Positions 61,415 to 64,000 of a stretch of 64,000 nucleotides of DNA are shown piece after piece. Source of the DNA: Epiperipatus broadwayi (Eukaryota; Onychophora; Udeonychophora; Euonychophora; Peripatidae); contig JAQFVV010000001.1 of assembly GCA_028023455.1 (NCBI GenBank), positions 24,665,401 through 24,729,400 of the forward strand, written 5' to 3'. The translations under genes and the position numbers were made by a program. The notes under the pieces are model-generated. The model was not told the origin of the DNA. It worked only from the letters and a program-made list of their open reading frames with translations, and did not search any database. The first letter of the stretch is position 1; every line of letters begins with the position of its first letter.

Positions 61415-63230
61415 AAATGTTTTGGTCAATAAATCCAAGTTAATTTCACTTTTTTATTTATTTTCAGTTTTGATTCAGTATTTACAATTTTAAAAACTGT
61501 GTTGTTAAACTTTAATTGTAAATTCAAATACTAATAAATTTTGCTATTGCTGACCGTGTTTTTATACGAAAACTTTTCTTCTGAATATATGCAGAAATTA
61601 TTGAACACACACATGTAAATATATCCATCTGATTGTAGTAAAATAATCAGAAATAACAAAATCCCATTTTAATTATAAATGCAATTAATGTTATGTTATA
61701 TGATTTAGTAATTTCTGTTCATCTTTTTTTCAGTGGATATACATGTAAATTAATTACTGTAATATTCAAATCCAGAATAGATTTTCCTGCCTTATTTTCA
61801 TTTTTTTTTTACAATTATAGTTTTTGGAATGAAGACTAATTTTAAATGACAAGATAATAAAGAGATATTGTGTATGGGTTGAATCTTAATAATAATGACC
61901 TAATGTTGAATAAAAAAGTCAAATCAAAAGAATTGAAATATTTACTACATTGTATTAAATATTAAAATGAAGAATTATTAAAAGTTAAGTTATTCATTAG
62001 CTCTTATCATAGTAATCTCTGGAATTAGCAATTCTTTTTGAATCAAAGATTATATATTATTACTTTTTTAAAAAAAAAAAAATGTTATAAAATTATTTGT
62101 ATAATTGAAGATAATAGATGAGAATTACTAATCTGCTTAATTCTTCTTATAATTCAGTATTCAAGAATCTAAGAATCAATCATTCAATTTCCATATTAGT
62201 TGTCATTGGTTAAGTTAAAAAAAAAATATCTGAAGGAAAAAAAAAACTTAAATATTTCATACTGAGTTTTTTTTAGTTTTATTTATTTAAGTTAGATATT
62301 TAATTAAATTTTAATAGTGTGCATTAGAATTGAAAATAAACTTGCAATTTTCATCCAAAACAGAAGAAATTCTTATAGGAAGTTTTGATGTTTATATATA
62401 TATATATTTATTATGTTTTACATAAAATAATAAATTTAATTGATTAATTTTAATAAATTATATTTATTGCTATAAAATTAAGTTTAGGAATAATCTCTTT
62501 TACTGATTTAAAATAATTTAAACCTTATCATTGTCTCATGCACAAACAGAACATTATCTGGTAAACTCTACAAAAAAAAAGTACTACCTCTTCATCATCA
62601 ACTTCACATCTTTTCCCATATGAAACATATATTTATTTACAAGCATATTTGAGAGGCCCACATTTAAAACTTCATTTCAGTAAATGATATATTTTTCTAT
62701 AATTTTAAAAATAAAACTTTTAACAAAAATAATATATAAAACAATGTTGTAGAAATATCAAATCATTAATTAGTTTGATTGATTTCTTAGTGCAAATAAT
62801 TAAACAAAACTCAAAACTCTTAGAATATATATTTTATTTATTACTATTTGCAGGTTATCATGGAAACCAACAATAAATAAATTCTACCTTGTTGTCAAGA
62901 AAATTACTGCTGGGTTTAAACTACAACATTACATACATTTTCAATAATGAGTTGATTATATTTTTTCTCTTTAACTTTTGCTGTAAAAAAAAAAAATTAC
63001 AAAGCTTTAGATTTAATTCCAAAGTCATTTCTATTATTGATTAAAAATGTAAGTGGGGAAAATGTTCATATAAAAACAAAATAAAGAAGACAATTTAACC
63101 CAGTACAATAATTTCAAAGCAGTGAAAACAAATAAAAGTCAGTTTAAAAATTGCCTTCAAGTTGTATGAAAACATCCCCTCCCCCCCTCACAACAGAAAT
63201 AGTTCAATGTCTTCTTTTCATAGAAAAATA
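61415..63230. other. AT-rich DNA, 3' flank of the minus-strand gene
   Basis: No open frame of protein character. The right part is presumably the 3' untranslated region of the gene ending at 63231; a minus-strand AATAAA lies at about 62832-62837. Confidence 0.4.
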
Positions 63231-63365
63231 CTATAACATATGATGTTTTTCTAAATAACGTTTTCGAGCACTTTCAATTAAATCTGCTTTTCGCTCTTTA
63301 TATGCTAACATTCTTTCAGATGGGGTCTTACCAAAAGTTGAAAAAGCTGGTGTTTGTGGTTTTAT
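63231..63365 (-). CDS. Last coding exon of an unidentified minus-strand gene
   Basis: On the minus strand a TTTATTTTTAG acceptor precedes 63365. The 45 codons run to TAG at 63231. The peptide contains KPQTPAFSTFGKTPSERM and then a basic helix LAYKERKADLIESARKRYLE. The TPxxxxFGKTPSER segment looks like a proline-directed kinase site cluster before a charged helix. It joins in frame with the exon at 63451-63590. The 85-base intron has a GTATGT donor. I do not recognise the protein and assign no function. Codon use is ordinary and there are no internal stops. Together with correct splice signals this is the best evidence for a living gene in the window; the rest lies beyond the right edge. Confidence 0.7.
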   Translation of the reverse strand: MKPQTPAFSTFGKTPSERMLAYKERKADLIESARKRYLEKHHML

Positions 63366-63450
63366 CTAAAAATAAAGATGTAAATTTATATATATTGTCA
63401 ATATTTAAAAATATGTATACATAAATATTTATTTAAGAATATATACATAC

Positions 63451-63590
63451 ATCAAAAGTTTTTGAAGTTGATGCCACTTCTTTTGAATTAAATGGAGAAT
63501 ATTTATCTGTAATGTTTACATTTTGTTGAGAGTAAGAAGTTCTGCCTTCCAAAATATTAGTAATCGTAGTATCCACACATTTAGTTTTTG
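63451..63590 (-). CDS. Penultimate coding exon of the same minus-strand gene
   Basis: On the minus strand, TTTTTATTAG precedes the exon at 63590 and GTATGT follows at 63450. The 140 bases read two bases of a split codon and then KTKCVDTTITNILEGRTSYS, continuing without stops to STSKTFD, which runs directly into IKPQTP of the last exon. Polar, Ser/Thr/Asn-rich, probably a disordered region. No domain recognised. No earlier exon is identified before the window ends. Confidence 0.7.
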
Positions 63591-63862
63591 CTAATAAAAA
63601 CAAAACAAGTTTTTAATAAAATAATATACACACACATTTGTATGCAACTAAATTCAAAAAGCATTTGATAATTTGTTATTGGTTTCAGTAATATATTTAT
63701 ATTAATGTTACATAAATAAAAACCTTTACATATAGTTGTATATAGATAATAGATTCTTGAATTAGGTTACAGAATTATGTATAATAATCAGAAAGTAATA
63801 AATTCTTTACAACAGCTATATAAATATCAATTTTTTTTTTAATATATATGAAAAACCTTTTT
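63591..63862. other. AT-rich intron, nothing further recognised
   Basis: Presumed intron of the minus-strand gene; simple A/T sequence. Confidence 0.45.
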
Positions 63863-63926
63863 CAGCACCTGATTTGATGCTCTTTTCAAATGTTAACATT
63901 TGAAAAGGGCACCAAATCAGGTGCTG
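63863..63926. repeat. 64-bp near-perfect palindrome
   Basis: Left arm 63863-63894 (CAGCACCTGATTTG to CAAATGTT) and right arm 63895-63926 are complementary with two mismatches and no loop. Confidence 0.9.
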
Positions 63927-64000
63927 ATAAAAGGCTTTTTATGTATATTAAAAGAGCACCAAATCAGATACTGAAAACAGCTTTTTATGTATATTAAAAA
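63909..64000. repeat. 47-bp tandem repeat overlapping the palindrome, runs off edge
   Basis: GCACCAAATCAGGTGCTG at 63909 and GCACCAAATCAGATACTG at 63956, each followed by a CTTTTTATGTATATTAAAA block. The left palindrome arm is an inverted unit of the same repeat, with AAAAACCTTTTTCAGCACC before it. Confidence 0.8.

Noticed and set aside
1-64000. Bacterial-type systems such as operons, CRISPR arrays, toxin or defence genes
   Set aside because: No long prokaryotic-style genes, regular spacer arrays or ribosome-site patterns are present. The repeats are retroelement LTRs and microsatellites.

Overview
The window looks like intergenic DNA from an AT-rich animal genome, most likely an invertebrate. 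The base composition is strongly A/T. Intron-bearing gene ends sit at both edges, and between them lie about 55 kb of nested LTR retrotransposons and a decayed Penelope-like element. The LTR promoters carry TATA plus a CAGT-type initiator about 30 bases downstream. In one family the initiator is exactly TCAGTT and a DPE-like GGTTC starts at +28. That combination is typical of arthropods, so an arthropod host is my weak guess. I see no bacterial genes, operons, CRISPR arrays or tRNA/rRNA genes.

Layout. 1-2.4 kb: AT-rich DNA with one probable last exon on the + strand (2145-2353). 4.5-9.05 kb: old, diverged LTR pieces, including two copies (X2) facing each other across one primer-binding-site remnant. 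9.05-22.15 kb: a large inverted repeat made of two copies of LTR family B. One arm is split by a defective gypsy-like element (G, 10521-16205), the other by a 3.07-kb solo LTR (C, 17802-20873). 22.15-24.0 kb: rest of an X2 LTR. 26.9-32.4 kb: a three-level nest (repeat Y, containing LTR X, containing solo LTR A).

34.8-55.5 kb: a rearranged array of X elements in both orientations. It includes two oppositely oriented copies of a short (about 0.9 kb) X internal region with tRNA-Lys-type primer sites. One X 3' LTR is interrupted by an 8.2-kb element A (43760-51950, minus strand) that retains a broken gag. 56.3-56.8 kb: a copy of Y lacking the X insertion. 57.3-59.0 kb: a decayed Penelope-like element with recognisable reverse transcriptase and GIY-YIG pieces. 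59.9-60.7 kb: three copies of a short tRNA-SINE-like repeat. 63.2-63.6 kb: the last two coding exons of a minus-strand gene.

How the parts relate. Families G, X and A all have LTRs of 1.6-2.8 kb, an interior that is short or empty of pol, primer sites resembling the 3' end of tRNA-Lys(CTT), and a TATA-initiator pair. They look like non-autonomous gypsy-group elements that need enzymes from elsewhere. Three clean insertions (G, C, solo A) are each flanked by ATAT, and the full A element by GTAT/GAAT. Both A insertions fall in a periodic array of GCACA..TGTGC palindromes inside X LTRs. All coordinates and identities come from reading by eye. Boundaries of diverged repeats are approximate.
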